A DNA stretch of 64,000 nt from positions 124,001 through 188,000 of the forward strand of contig NW_026251407.1 in NCBI RefSeq assembly GCF_025118155.1, in the 5' to 3' direction. The stretch comes from Cokeromyces recurvatus. Its lineage: Eukaryota; Mucoromycota; Mucoromycetes; Mucorales; Mucoraceae. Below the pieces are notes generated by a model. The model was not told the DNA's origin and did no database searches. It saw nothing but the letters and a program-made list of their open reading frames with translations. The position numbers and the translations under genes are program-made. Below are positions 46,672 to 58,184 of the stretch, one piece after another (positions within the stretch are counted from its first letter, which is position 1; each line of letters opens with the position of its first letter).

Positions 46672-48443
46672 GCATCTACATCCACAATAAGTACTATAAC
46701 ATAAATCAATAGACAGAAATACCAAGCCAACTAATAAAGAACCACTATTAGAGTTAAAAAAAAAAAAAGCTGTAACAATAACTAGCACCAAACTAGGATC
46801 TAATATATCAACAACTAAAGCAAACACTAGATTTGTTTTACCAGTTTAAAAAGAGTTTTTGAAGCTATTCATTTAAAATTATATTATTACTAAGAACAGC
46901 TATTACTATTAATTACTATTTTTATTATGAATATGTTTATATATCTGTACTTACTATATATTATATATCTTTTTTTTTTTCAAATGCCAAACACTATATA
47001 TGAAATGTATATCTCATTTTTTACATTAAATAATGCATTTGACAGTTTATCATTAATATAAAATATTAAGTTTTGCATATTCTTTAATATTATTCAATTT
47101 GCTAAAGTATTAGAATATTTTCAACACTATAGTTTATTCTGTACCCTAATTTATTTAAGTTGTTCATAAGTATTATAAGATTATTTAGTAAATAATTATG
47201 TTACCTTTTAGCATTAAACATAGTTATACTGATCCGAAATACATGAATGAATAACAAAGTAATTACTTTTGATATGCTTAAATATGTTATCCATTAGAAG
47301 AGCGTAAATAGCTAAAAGATACACTATATGCCTAATTAATTACTTAAAACTTAATAATAGGCTTAATTATTATAGATTAACCTAAAAGCTTTATTTCAAA
47401 AGTATAGTTCCTTATTATTAATGATAACTGTATCATTAACACCATCTCTGACAACCATCCTATTGCTTGTTAATAATGTTATGAAAAAGTCTAATAGCAC
47501 TATAATTCTTCTTCACTTTTCCATTTTTTTTATTAATTTTATGGGTAACTACTTGCTTTTTTTTCATTATTATATAAACCAAAGGATCGGGAGCTTTCTG
47601 TAAAAAAGAATAATTACCAGAAGATAACATTAATTTTCAATATACATATAAAAGAATTAGGTACATATTCGATAATTATCCTGATATTTTACATAATATA
47701 ACAATATATTGTGTTACTTATATGAAAAAATGATATCCCATTTCTAATCAACAACATGCAATGACATACTTTAATTTGATACGCTTCGTTAATGTAAAAT
47801 TGTTATACTTTAATCTTTTCACCTGTAATGTTTTACTTAACAGTTCTTAATAAAGGTGATACTTTCTAAATATACATGTGACAGGTCTTTTCTGCTTTGA
47901 CCTTAAGTCGCTTTTGTTGTTTCTAATTATTTCATTGAAACTTATTTATAACAAGTAAAGTTTGGCATAAAAAATTATCAATATTTTTTTTTCTACGCAA
48001 TTCAAAATGTATCCATATTTAGTAATAATATACTATATATCCTTCCTGTTAGCGTTTCCTAACCAACGTATACAAGTTACCAACACTACTTCTGGCTTCA
48101 TCATTCGGAAAGCTATTTTTTTTTTTTTCAAAAAAAAAAAGAAAATATACATGTATATAAAAGTAGATCTAAAATGAAATAGAGAAAACAAAGTATAAAC
48201 GAAAATGAAATATAAAAGTAAAAATAATAAATAGAATAAAAGAACCAAATAAGTATTCTTATTCTTCTGCATTAAGTGCGCTATCTTGAGGTTAGTTAAG
48301 AAATATTTCTTACATGGTTGATAAGTGCAATTTAGCTAAAATAGATCTAATAGACCAATGTGGCTAACGTGCACCACGAAGTCTACGTTTTAACTATAGC
48401 AGGCACTACACACACTACATTTTATGAGAAAAGTAAAATATAT
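46672..48443. other. Intergenic, AT-rich
   Basis: 3' flank of the DUF3712 gene and beyond. 46713-46849 may be the true last exon of that gene. The remainder shows no convincing coding; T/A runs near 46971-46980 and 48118-48140. Confidence 0.4.
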
Positions 48444-48525
48444 CGTCGCCTGCAGGATTTGAACCTGCGCAGACAGAGCCTATATGATTTCTAGTCATAC
48501 TCCTTAACCACTCGGACAAAGCGAC
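48444..48525 (-). tRNA. tRNA-Ser (anticodon AGA)
   Basis: Reverse complement of 82 nt: acceptor GTCGCTT paired with AGGCGAC plus discriminator G; D arm TCCGAGTGGTTAAGGA; anticodon loop CTAGAAA giving AGA; long variable arm typical of class II tRNAs (GGCTCTGTCTGCGC); T arm GCAGGTTCAAATCCTGC. No intron. Serine identity follows from anticodon AGA, the discriminator G and the extended variable arm. Confidence 0.95.
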
Positions 48526-48755
48526 TTACTTGTTTTTCAGTCTACTGTATTAAATTATAACCAATTAATTTCTAATTAAAACTCCGACATAGTAATATTG
48601 ATTCTTTCTCTTTTTTGCTATTTTATATTTGTTAAATATTTGTTGCCGAAATTTTAACGGCTACTATTTGACATGATGTATTTGTCTTCTTTTTTGTGAC
48701 CTTCTTATCTAATTTTCCAGCTTTGATTGTTACGATATTAGTGTCATGATCTGAC

Positions 48756-48917
48756 TGTTATGATTGTAGTAGCTTTTATAATCAAGTCAATAGAAATAAA
48801 CTATCATTTATTACATAATAAAGAGGTTATTCATATAAAACTAATATATCGCGCTTCACAGCATAATATTCATTCTACTCTCAGTTTTGATAATAGTCAT
48901 TGTTTGAGTATTCGAGC
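48756..48917 (+). repeat. Left arm of 162-bp perfect inverted repeat
   Basis: Identical, in reverse complement, to 50115-50276. The arm is open in one frame (MIVVAFIIKSIEINYHLLHN...), hence maybe derived from coding DNA. Divergence starts at the next base on both sides (GAGC followed by TG here, by AT in the other copy). Confidence 0.95.
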
Positions 48918-50114
48918 TGTTATAGAACAAGCTCTGGATATAATCATAAGTAATATTATAATAGATGAATTACATAATACAGGATAAAATATAAGCCTGA
49001 ATATGAAATAAAACTCTGTATATAACATCTTGTAAATAATATAAAACTTATTGACATCCAATTGTCTAGATGTATCAATTATAAGACATCGTATCATTTC
49101 TAAATATTTATTTTTATAACCTTGATAAAGGATTCAGGTCGTCTTTGATCCAATAAAATAAAACATAAAAGATATCAGGAACATATACTCAGATTAAACA
49201 ATAAATTTTTTATTTAAAACTTGATCAGATCATTATAACACCCAATAGATAATCCATAGATCAGTCTCTTGAATCAACAAGACGTATATCCGAATACTAA
49301 TACTGTTTCATGACTCATGTTCTTTGGCGGTTATTTTTATTTCTTTGATTCAGGATTCATTAATATAAATACAAGCAGTTGTTTAGACACAAAATAATCT
49401 TGAACTTCTTTCTTTTAATTTTTTCTTTTAACCTTCTTCATTTTTATTGAATAAAAACAGTCTCAAACTATACTTCCTTTTGTTCCCTTTCTCTCTTTTT
49501 ATTTTATCTTTTATCTTTATTTACATTCCATCACACGAGCATTAAAAATAATTATATACATTATATTATGTAATAATAATAATTCAATAGGATTATGACT
49601 GTTATATTCAATTACATAATTATTTATAAGTCATACATATTATATATAGATAGCTATAAAGATAAATATTGTTATGTAATAATATCTTATAGGATAATAA
49701 TAATAGTAGCATATAAATAATTGGTATTGCTATAGCTGACATATTCACTGTGAATTAATATTGACGCGTCGCTTACCCCAGAAATAATAATTTAATATTT
49801 TTAGTAACAGCGACAGCTCAGGCAGAAAAGAATAAAAATAGATCTTATTGTAGGCAGAATTATTCGGAGAAAATATTTATGACTAATACTTTATTATAGC
49901 AATATTTGCTTATCCAAATCATAGTTCTATTAATATCACTTACCTTGCAAAAACATATAAATAACCCTTTACTTTTTCACATAATTTTTCCTGGTACAAT
50001 TTTTGTATTATTTTTCTCAATAAAAAAACTACACGAAGTTTTCACAGACTTGTCTTTTGTCTTTTCCTCTTTCTTTAACTTTTTGCTATCAAAACATATA
50101 TAATTATTTTTAAT

Positions 50115-50276
50115 GCTCGAATACTCAAACAATGACTATTATCAAAACTGAGAGTAGAATGAATATTATGCTGTGAAGCGCGATATATTAGTTTTATATG
50201 AATAACCTCTTTATTATGTAATAAATGATAGTTTATTTCTATTGACTTGATTATAAAAGCTACTACAATCATAACA
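50115..50276 (-). repeat. Right arm of 162-bp perfect inverted repeat
   Basis: Reverse complement of 48756-48917 with no mismatch found by eye along all 162 bases. Confidence 0.95.
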
Positions 50277-51116
50277 ATCATGATTTAGGACTAATTTCAC
50301 AATATTAGAAGCGTTTCAGGATTTTGCTATTTTCATATGTTTATTTACATACGTATCACATACATCCCTTTTTTAATATGAACTTTTATGTCATATAATC
50401 CCTGAATCAGTATTAACGTAAATGAAATATAGTATGTAAGAAATTATTCAATAATATTTGGCTCTTATATGCTACTAAGTCTTTATGCATGAAAATTTTT
50501 TTTAAAAAAAGAGTGTAACTAAATTAAATACAAGAAAAATGTTCGCCTTCTTAAACCTGAAATACCCAATTATATTGGCTCTATCAACCATTCTTTTTAA
50601 TTGCCTATGATAATAATAGCAATACTTCGTACTTGGTGTGTGTTCTTGATATATGCAAATAGCAAATCCTACATCTTTTTTTTTTTTCAAAGAGCGTAGT
50701 GGTTGCAAATAAATACTACTGCCTGTCCAGCTTGGTAACTTCACTAGAATACATTAATTTGCAGAATAGAATCACAATACTATACGCAGACTTTTGTTTC
50801 TTTCAAAAACAATATTTATGTAGGAACTAATACTTTCATTCTACAACATCACTCTTCAAATATATACAACGGAAAACAATGGTCACTACTGTATTTATTG
50901 CTAATGAAATGAACAGTAGCAATATTCAATAAATAACTTGCATATAATCGAGCTAGAAACAGACATACATGCAAGTGAAATTTTCTTCTTCTGAGCAAAC
51001 GATACTCGATATTTTTCTTTTTTATTGTATATGAAATAATAACAATAATATATTCTTTTATTTTACTATATACATGATCAACTACAAGCCACATTCATAT
51101 TATTACCAAACTCATT

Positions 51117-53136
51117 TTAATTTTTGAGTTGGTCAAGAAGAGCTTGGCGATATTGAAACAGTTCAGGGATCTTTTCAACAAACTCCTTTAACTCATTAGG
51201 AGTTGAGGGACATACTAACTCAAAGTAAGTTCGCTTGATATAACAATCTCCAAAGTAAGCCAAAGATTCAAAATGAATCTTTAAACCTAAAAAAAAGGGC
51301 GTTTTTGTTAATTAGCCATTTTTTATGTATTATACATGTGTAATGGTTATGATGATCTTACTGTGATATCTAATATAAAATTGATATGGCAATTCGTATC
51401 CCTCAGCCTTCTTAAGTTTTAACAACTTCAATAATTGCTGTATCAGCTTTTCTTCATCACTTCCTGCTTTCTCAGCACCACTATTAGAGTTAATTCCTCC
51501 AGAGAGTTCAATGAATAAAGGAGTTACCAGCTTATTTTTTACTAGGAATGCTACACCATCCCACTTAATATTGCCAGTCAAAGGCGCCTGTTTCTCAACC
51601 CTATATTGTTTGTAAGTTGTATGAGATAGATAAACAAGTATTGAGTTGACAATTATACTTACCATTGCATATTGATTATATCGTTGCAGTCAACAAACAA
51701 GTTATGAAGAATGGGGATCGTAGTAAGAAAAGCAGTGTTTCTCTCCAATTGTTGTTGAAGCATGGGGTTTCTTGGACTATCGATCAAATTCAAACTGTGA
51801 TTATTGTATTCAAAAAGGGGCCTGGCTCATACGCTGGCCTTCTATATGTGCAATTCTATTTGAGATGGACTATCTAGCTCACTCCCAAATCCCTGAACCC
51901 TCTGACCATCTTGGTGAACCCTTTGTCAATCATCTTCTTTCAATACAAAAACGAATTTCTGATAATTAATTATCATCACCTATACATATACTTTAACATT
52001 TTCCCTTTTATCCCAAAAGGGTTTTTCTTTCCTTTTTTTTTTCCATAGCGATCTGACCAGGACAAAACAGCATATATAAATGCTATGTGCTCATTGGTCA
52101 TTTTTTAATTTTTTAAATAAAATTCTTCTTAATCGTATTCAAAAAGGGAAAGTTAGTTTATTGATATTTGTTAATGTTACAAAAAATGAACAACTTACAA
52201 ATGTATGCACATTACTTTCGTGAAATTGAGGTCATAGTGAATTGCAAGATCAAAAGGTTCTTCCATTGGTAAAGTATGAGACCTGATTAAATGTCTCATT
52301 ACTCTTGCAGTTGGTGCACAACTGGTTAATTTATTGAGTAATAATTGACATGCATTGGTGACGGGCTTTTGAGGAAGTTTAGTAATATCAGCTAAAATAC
52401 AAACAGTATCACTACTGTTGCTGGAGCCGTCCTTGTCCAAGAATATAAACCTCTCATTTAATCTGCGTAAAGCAAAAAAGAGGTTGATCAAACGTAATAA
52501 ACAACAATCGAATTTAAATTTAACAAATGTACTCTTTATTTGTTGAACAACTATTAATTCCGTCACTATCAGAATTGTCATTTGCTGATGGACTAGTGAT
52601 AACTCCGCTACTGTAAGCCGCTGCGGCAACCTATTTTATGCAATTAATACTTCAGCGATCATCATTCTATTCTACCAAAATTTACCTTATTTATTAATGC
52701 TTCAAAGGTGGAGCAAGCTGCTTCGTTAGCTGCTTCAGCTGCTATTCTTTGTCTTTTTGCTATCCTCTCTAACGATTCAGATTCCTCTCGATTAGACCAA
52801 TATTGTTGATATTTTTTAGAAAAGGCTGATATTTTGGTATTTCTTGACTAAATTAAAAAAAGTAGAGACAGAAGTTAATAATAACTTTACAGCTGATTAT
52901 ATAAAATATTTTATTACGTTAAATTCGTTGATTCTTTGAGTGATATTATGTTTTTCTTCTCCCTTTGCATCAGTTAAAGCCTTTTTCATCGCGTTGCTGT
53001 ACCAAAGATTAACGCGTTTCTTGCTTTCAACAAATGTATTGACAAAGTCGAAGTAATCATATGGTGGAGAAAGTTGGGAAGCTGTTGATAACCAAGTTAA
53101 GTAAGAGGATTCTTTTGCTGCTGGTTTTTTAAACAT
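51117..53136 (-). CDS. Orphan-family protein, six exons, mucoromycete type
   Basis: Exons 53136-52918, 52847-52686, 52630-52533, 52462-52199, 51600-51362, 51286-51117: 1152 bases, 383 residues. No named domain recognised. N-terminus MFKKPAAKESSYLTWLSTAS; a Glu/Ala-rich helical region (ESLERIAKRQRIAAEAANEA); then VCILADITKLP; the C-terminal third has IKWDGVAFLVKNKLVTPLFI, ELSGG, DEEKLIQQLLKLLKLKKAEG, LPYQFYIRYHSLKIHFESLA and FGDCYIKRTYFEL. The spacing 'DG...ELSGG...K.......L....+.IRYH.LKI+F' parallels the gene at 24711-26851 (ADG...E.LLSE...KNLKVHF), so both may belong to related expanded mucoralean families. Intron 4 is unusually long (598 bases, 51601-52198) and holds coding-like sequence on the opposite strand. 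Function unknown. Confidence 0.72.
51672..51969 (+). pseudogene. Antisense coding-like fragment inside intron
   Basis: Within intron 4 of the minus-strand gene the plus strand reads NKQVMKNGDRSKKSSVSLQL then, one frame over, MGFLDYRSNSNCDYCIQKGA, PSICAILFEMDYLAHSQIPE, HLGEPFVNHLLSIQKRISDN with a terminal stop. Composition and the CxxC pair are protein-like. It may be the 3' end of a transposon-derived protein inserted into the intron, or a nested gene. I cannot assign the family. Confidence 0.35.
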
Positions 53137-54160
53137 AATATTTTTTCAAGAAAGAAATGCAAATAATTATATTTTGTTGGTCTGTGTAATTTATGTTGTG
53201 GTTTAGGTAAGTTCAGATAATTAAAATAGAAGTCAAAGAAATAAAAATAAAAGAAAATAAAACAGAAGAAGTACGTTGAGACTTGTCAATAAGTTTATTA
53301 AAAGTTAATTCAATACAAGTATTGTTGTTAGTTATAAGTTATGAGTTATACAAAATAAGGGTGAATAATGTAAGAGTATTTATATATTTTGTGGATAAGG
53401 ATGATGAGTAATAAGAAGATAAAAATATAACAAATTGTATTTGATAATACAGTTATAGAAGGATTACTAAGAGTTATAATTATAGATAAAGACCCATGTC
53501 TTCTGTATATAACTAATAGGTGTACTCTGAGTGGAATTAATTATTGCGCGTACTTGTATTATACTTGATTTACTCCAGTTTAGCTTGATATAAATTTATA
53601 TTCAATAGTACAATAATAGAAGAAGAGATATTTTTTAGATGTAGGACTTTTTATTAATTAATTATTTTTCTATACAAGGGTAAATATACTAAATATGTTT
53701 ATAGACAGAATTATTATACAAATGCACTATGTATTCTATTATGACTATTCATCTTATTGAATTAAGTTATAAATCTTACAACCATGACAATTTATATAGT
53801 TTTAGCTTCAAATAAAGTGTTTCAACACTGTCGTACAAATTAATTGTGATTAATACAAGGAGAGATAATACTCTTTAATACAAGACAAGTAATATCTTTC
53901 CACCTGGGCGTTTAAATCATATCGATTTGTGTCTTTTAGTTTCCAGGGCTTTTATCCTTTGAGTTTTTATGAAGAAGAGAAAAAAAAATTAACAACTTAA
54001 GCTAGATGTAACTATTTAAGTATCAATACTACAAATGCTAGTTTTATTTTATTTTTTACTTTAAGAAATATTCTTTAATTGTTAAGAACAATTTCTTAAT
54101 AAATTGTTAGAAAAAAAAATAGATAAAACGTGATAGCAGCGATTATAAGTAATAAATAGT
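53137..54160. other. Intergenic, AT-rich
   Basis: 1.0 kb between the orphan-family gene's start and the 3' end of HsbA copy 1. No coding signal. Right boundary coincides exactly with the edge of the inverted duplication. Confidence 0.4.
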
Positions 54161-54656
54161 TTAAATACCATAAGCAGTCTTTGCACTACTGAAGGCATTA
54201 TTGATGTCAGCAACATAAGCGTTGGCTTGATCAATATGAGTAGAGGGAGTCTTGGCGATAAGACAAGTATCCAATGTCTTGGTTTGAGTATCCAAGTTCT
54301 TGATGTCACCTTTGACAAGAACTGTAGCCAAAAGGATGGCATCAAATTCGGGCTTCTTGTTAACAATAGATGTCAAAGAGGCAGTTACATCAGGAACAAG
54401 ATTGCTGATAACGGCAAGAACAGCATCAGCTTCTTCAGTATTGAATGTACTAGCAATTGCACAACAGTCAGTACCGGCCTTCTTGAGACGAGTTTCAAGC
54501 TGTTGTTCTTTATTGTGGACAGCAAGAGCAGCAGGATAACCACCAGCTCTAGTGAAAGCATCAACCTATAGATTATAAACATAAAGTGAATATGTCAATA
54601 CAACATATTATATGTATTTATTTCATTTCTCTCACTCATTCTCTCATTCTCTCATT

Positions 54657-54698
<42 letters not shown>

Positions 54699-54953
54699 CC
54701 ATTACAAAATATAAACTTACATCAGCCTTTACAACAGCAAGTTGCTCAGAAACAGAGACAATGTCATTGACACAGAGTTGAACTTGAGCAGAGACACTTC
54801 TCTTGTTGAAAGAAGCAGCGTTAGCTAAAGTTGAAAGAAAAAAAATAAAAATAAGTATAACATGCTTTCAGTCACTTTTTCACATTTCAAATATTATTGT
54901 TTACCAGAAAGAGCAAGAGCAGCAGCAATAATCAAAGTGGAGAAAGCACGCAT
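54161..54953 (-). CDS. HsbA-like secreted protein, copy 1
   Basis: Exons 54953-54905, 54824-54721, 54565-54161; 558 bases, 185 residues. Signal peptide MRAFSTLIIAAALALSANA, then a helical secreted domain starting ASFNKRSVSAQVQLCVNDIV, with KAGTDCCAIASTFNTEEADA and a final region ending VADINNAFSSAKTAYGI. The pattern (signal peptide, roughly 165-residue helical core with few Cys, 'V..DI..L...V' heptads) fits hydrophobic surface-binding protein A / cell-wall galactomannoprotein family (PF12296), proteins that coat hydrophobic surfaces or cell walls. Intron 2 contains (CA)18. The encoded protein appears identical to copy 2 at 57890-58680, which lies in the opposite orientation. Confidence 0.85.
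54659..54694. repeat. (CA)18 microsatellite in HsbA intron 2
   Basis: Eighteen CA units in the intron of copy 1; the other copy has seventeen TG units. It accounts for the whole 2-bp length difference between the two genes. Confidence 0.95.
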
Positions 54954-55039
54954 TGTTAGTATTAGTATAGAGAACTATTGGAAGATTTGAATAAGTCTGA
55001 AGTAAAGACAAAGAATAAATAAAAATAGACACGCAGGAA

Positions 55040-55057
55040 TTGTAAAGTATTTATATT
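55040..55057 (-). promoter_or_regulatory. Core promoter (TATA box) of HsbA copy 1
   Basis: TATAAATA about 95 bases upstream of the start codon on the minus strand. It is the outermost part of the duplicated unit; sequence further upstream is different in the two copies, so each may have its own upstream control. Confidence 0.55.
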
Positions 55058-57785
55058 AATTTTTCTTTTAGTGTACCTTATAAATTAAATGCCTCTGTTG
55101 CTTGTTATTTCAATACTTCAATGATTTCACTATATTACAATGTGAAGTTACATTATACTCTCGTACAAATATATTTATTTGAACTATGTTTGACTTCCAA
55201 AATGTGCATCCTTGTTATAAGTTTGAAATGATTGGCATACATGTGAAAATCACTCTGAGAGAGCTTTCTTTTTAAATTTTACATGTATTGTATACTTCTT
55301 ATTGATTTAAATGACTGCTCATTAAGCTAATAAAATGAACATTGTTTATTATTTATGCGTACTATGGTACAATGATCGAAGTGGTACAATATGGTTTCCG
55401 ATTATTAGATAAATGAAATCATGTTTTAAAGACATATATAACAGGAATACAAAATATATTTGGTCCGAGATAGTACAGAAATTGAAGACAGTTATTTTAT
55501 ATTGCATCTTTGGTTCTAAATAGAGCGGTAAGTATCAATATTTTGCTTGAATGAAATTATGACGGACTATGTATGCGTGTTTTTTGTCAAATACATTGAT
55601 GAACGAGTTGATTACATGTATCCGAGCATTTTACTCACAATTGTGTTTTTGTAACTTGCTTACAAGAAAAAAATTGTACTAGCGTAACTTGGCTCAAACA
55701 TATCAAATAAGGCTTTAATAGAATTAAAGGAAAAGAATATGAACAACAAAAAAAGTTGAGTCTTCTTACTTGTGTATACTACACAGAATATCTGCTTTTG
55801 ATGTCAGTGCGATCTTTGTGAAATATGAATAGCATGAATTAGTGATACTATACCTTTTTTTTCTCATCCGTAAAATCGGTTGAACATAATAAGCAAATTA
55901 TGGAACCGGTGTACAAACGTTATGCGTGTAATAAACTTTGCACATTTGCTTTTCATGCTTTGCAATAGTTCATGACTATACGTAGTTGTTTCCACAGTAA
56001 TACATTTTCTCCCTCTCTCTTTTTTACGTTATTCTGTTGTACACGAAAAAAAAAATGAAAATAAATGATAGCAAGCTTATATTAAAATATATTTTTAACA
56101 TATTAAGTCATGAATACAATATATGTATTCTCACAATTAAATGTGCTAGTATTTACTTCCATATAATATGGCTGCATTAGAGGATATAGTAAAAGTTTAT
56201 ATTTGTAGACAAATATATCATTATATAACCTTTGAATGTTAGCAAAGGTTCGTTCCTTTTATTTAATAGTAAATGTGTAAATAAATACAACAGGAGTCAC
56301 TATCAATCTGGAACTTGTTTGTTCTCTTTATACTACATTTGAAAACAATATTGAGAATACTATACGTAGAATATTACCGAAGCTGAAATTGATCTTGTAA
56401 AGATTGGTTTACTTTCATTTTATTTTTTTAAGCACAATAATAGCAATTAATAGACAAAATCTTTCAAACATAGAGACAATTATTTAAGTTGCTATAACTT
56501 AAAATTTAAAGTACATAAAAAAGTTATTATATTACTAATGTGAGGCGTCCTCACTAATCTCAATCGTTCTTAAATCATCGTCTTTCTCATTAGCAATTTT
56601 AATAATATGAGTAAAGTGTACGCTTTAGATTATTAAATCACTAGTTAAAATTAGAAGTACATGCTAGAGTAGATAAACTCCATACATTATCTCCTGTATA
56701 TATGAGCATTTTGAACTAATAGAATTATTATCATTTGACTATTATACATTAATAAATTGGAGATAAGGTAAATGACTATATTATAAATATAGATAAGATA
56801 AATATAATAATGATTGTGTATAAATTATTTTATATGCTATTACATATATTCATATAATTGATTCTTATATTTTAAGAGCTGTCTATGTTACATAGCAATA
56901 CTAAATTCAAAAGGTCTAAAATAGTTTTGAAAAGGAAAAATTAAAATGAAAAATATTGAATAAAAGAGACAAGTTTAAATCTTCCTTGGTTAAATTATGT
57001 TTAAGGGTAGTTGATTTTGCTTTCTCGGATAACTTCACTATACGCGCTAAGTTTTATACTTGCTTAAATTTATGCTGTGTATTAATATTACAGCTTCTTT
57101 ACATGTATTGTTTAATAATTGCAGTAAAGCTTAATGTTAAACGTGTTGTTTATTATCTTAAGGCGCCAATTATTATGACTACATATAAACATTATAATTT
57201 GCTGCTTAATAAATATGTACTAAACTATATGTTATTTCAACTCTAAAAAATAAGAAGTATAAAATGATATTGTTATAAGATAACATTTACATGAGTAAGT
57301 ATATTGATCTTTTTCTTCTTCTTCTTCTTTGTGAAAATAGTATGATATATGCGTCGTACATATCTTTTGAGTTATATTATTGCACAATTCTAGATCATAT
57401 TTTCATTTCCTATTTTAATAATTATTTGTTCTTAGAATAAACTAATAATTTAAAATCACATTGTAGCACTTCGATCACTTTAGGCCATCTTAGTGTTATG
57501 CCAATATTATACACAAAATTGTTTCGTTGTTTTAATTTAATAAAAGACTGCATTCATACAAAACCGAGACCATTAATCATATGCATTGTATAGCCCAGTT
57601 TTACATTAACATTAAAGAGAAAGAATGTTCTTGTGAATTTGATACGTGTACAACTATTTTAAAGCCTTTTAGAAATACACACGCTTTAAATTTCATACTA
57701 CAAAATGAGCATATTTCCGATTTTTCTCTTATTTTAATGTTTAACGTAAACTGATTGAAGTTTTTTTTTTTTTTAAAAAAAAATC
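55058..57785. other. Unique spacer between inverted HsbA copies
   Basis: 2.7 kb upstream of both divergent HsbA genes. AT-rich, no intact gene. A 96-codon open frame at 56956-57246 (MNKRDKFKSSLVKLCLRVVD...) is hydrophobic and partly protein-like, possibly a relic. The spacer would contain separate upstream promoter elements for the two genes. Confidence 0.4.
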
Positions 57786-57806
57786 AATATAAATACTTTA
57801 CAATTC
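57786..57806 (+). promoter_or_regulatory. Core promoter (TATA box) of HsbA copy 2
   Basis: AATATAAATACTTTACAATT lies 84-104 bases upstream of the start at 57890 and is shared with copy 1. It is preceded by an A/T-run unique to this side. Confidence 0.55.
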
Positions 57807-57889
57807 CTGCGTGTCTATTTTTATTTATTCTTTGTCTTTACTTCAGACTTATTCAAATCTTCCAATAGTTCTCTATACTAATACTAACA

Positions 57890-58144
57890 ATGCGTGCTTT
57901 CTCCACTTTGATTATTGCTGCTGCTCTTGCTCTTTCTGGTAAACAATAATATTTGAAATGTGAAAAAGTGACTGAAAGCATGTTATACTTATTTTTATTT
58001 TTTTTCTTTCAACTTTAGCTAACGCTGCTTCTTTCAACAAGAGAAGTGTCTCTGCTCAAGTTCAACTCTGTGTCAATGACATTGTCTCTGTTTCTGAGCA
58101 ACTTGCTGTTGTAAAGGCTGATGTAAGTTTATATTTTGTAATGG

Positions 58145-58184
<40 letters not shown>

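Larger units (their letters stand above)
48756..50276. mobile_element. Putative non-autonomous element with 162-bp TIRs
   Basis: Perfect 162-bp inverted repeats bound a 1197-bp centre, total 1521 bp. Left arm begins TGTTATGATTGTAGTAGC, and the right arm ends with its complement. The centre has no long open frame, consistent with a non-autonomous DNA transposon (MITE or foldback type). A 7-base TCATGAT occurs 5 bases outside the left arm (48744-48750) and 1 base outside the right arm (50278-50284), which might be a target-site relic, though this heptamer is nearly palindromic. Arm identity implies recent origin or gene conversion. Confidence 0.55.
48526..51116. other. Gene-poor region holding inverted-repeat element
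   Basis: 2.6 kb between tRNA-Ser and the orphan-family gene. 48756-50276 is the inverted-repeat element listed separately. On the minus strand 50744-50502 reads as an 80-residue open frame with partly protein-like content (RQLKRMVDRANIIGYFRFKK), of unknown nature. The rest is AT-rich. Confidence 0.45.
54161..55057 (-). repeat. Left arm of 0.9-kb inverted gene duplication
   Basis: 897 bp, matching 57786-58680 in reverse complement. It starts at AATATAAATACTTTAC (TATA box region) and ends exactly on the stop codon TAA; the flanks on either side are unrelated (ACTATT after the stop here versus TTTCCT). The only difference found by eye is one CA unit in intron 2 (18 here, 17 there). Confidence 0.95.
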
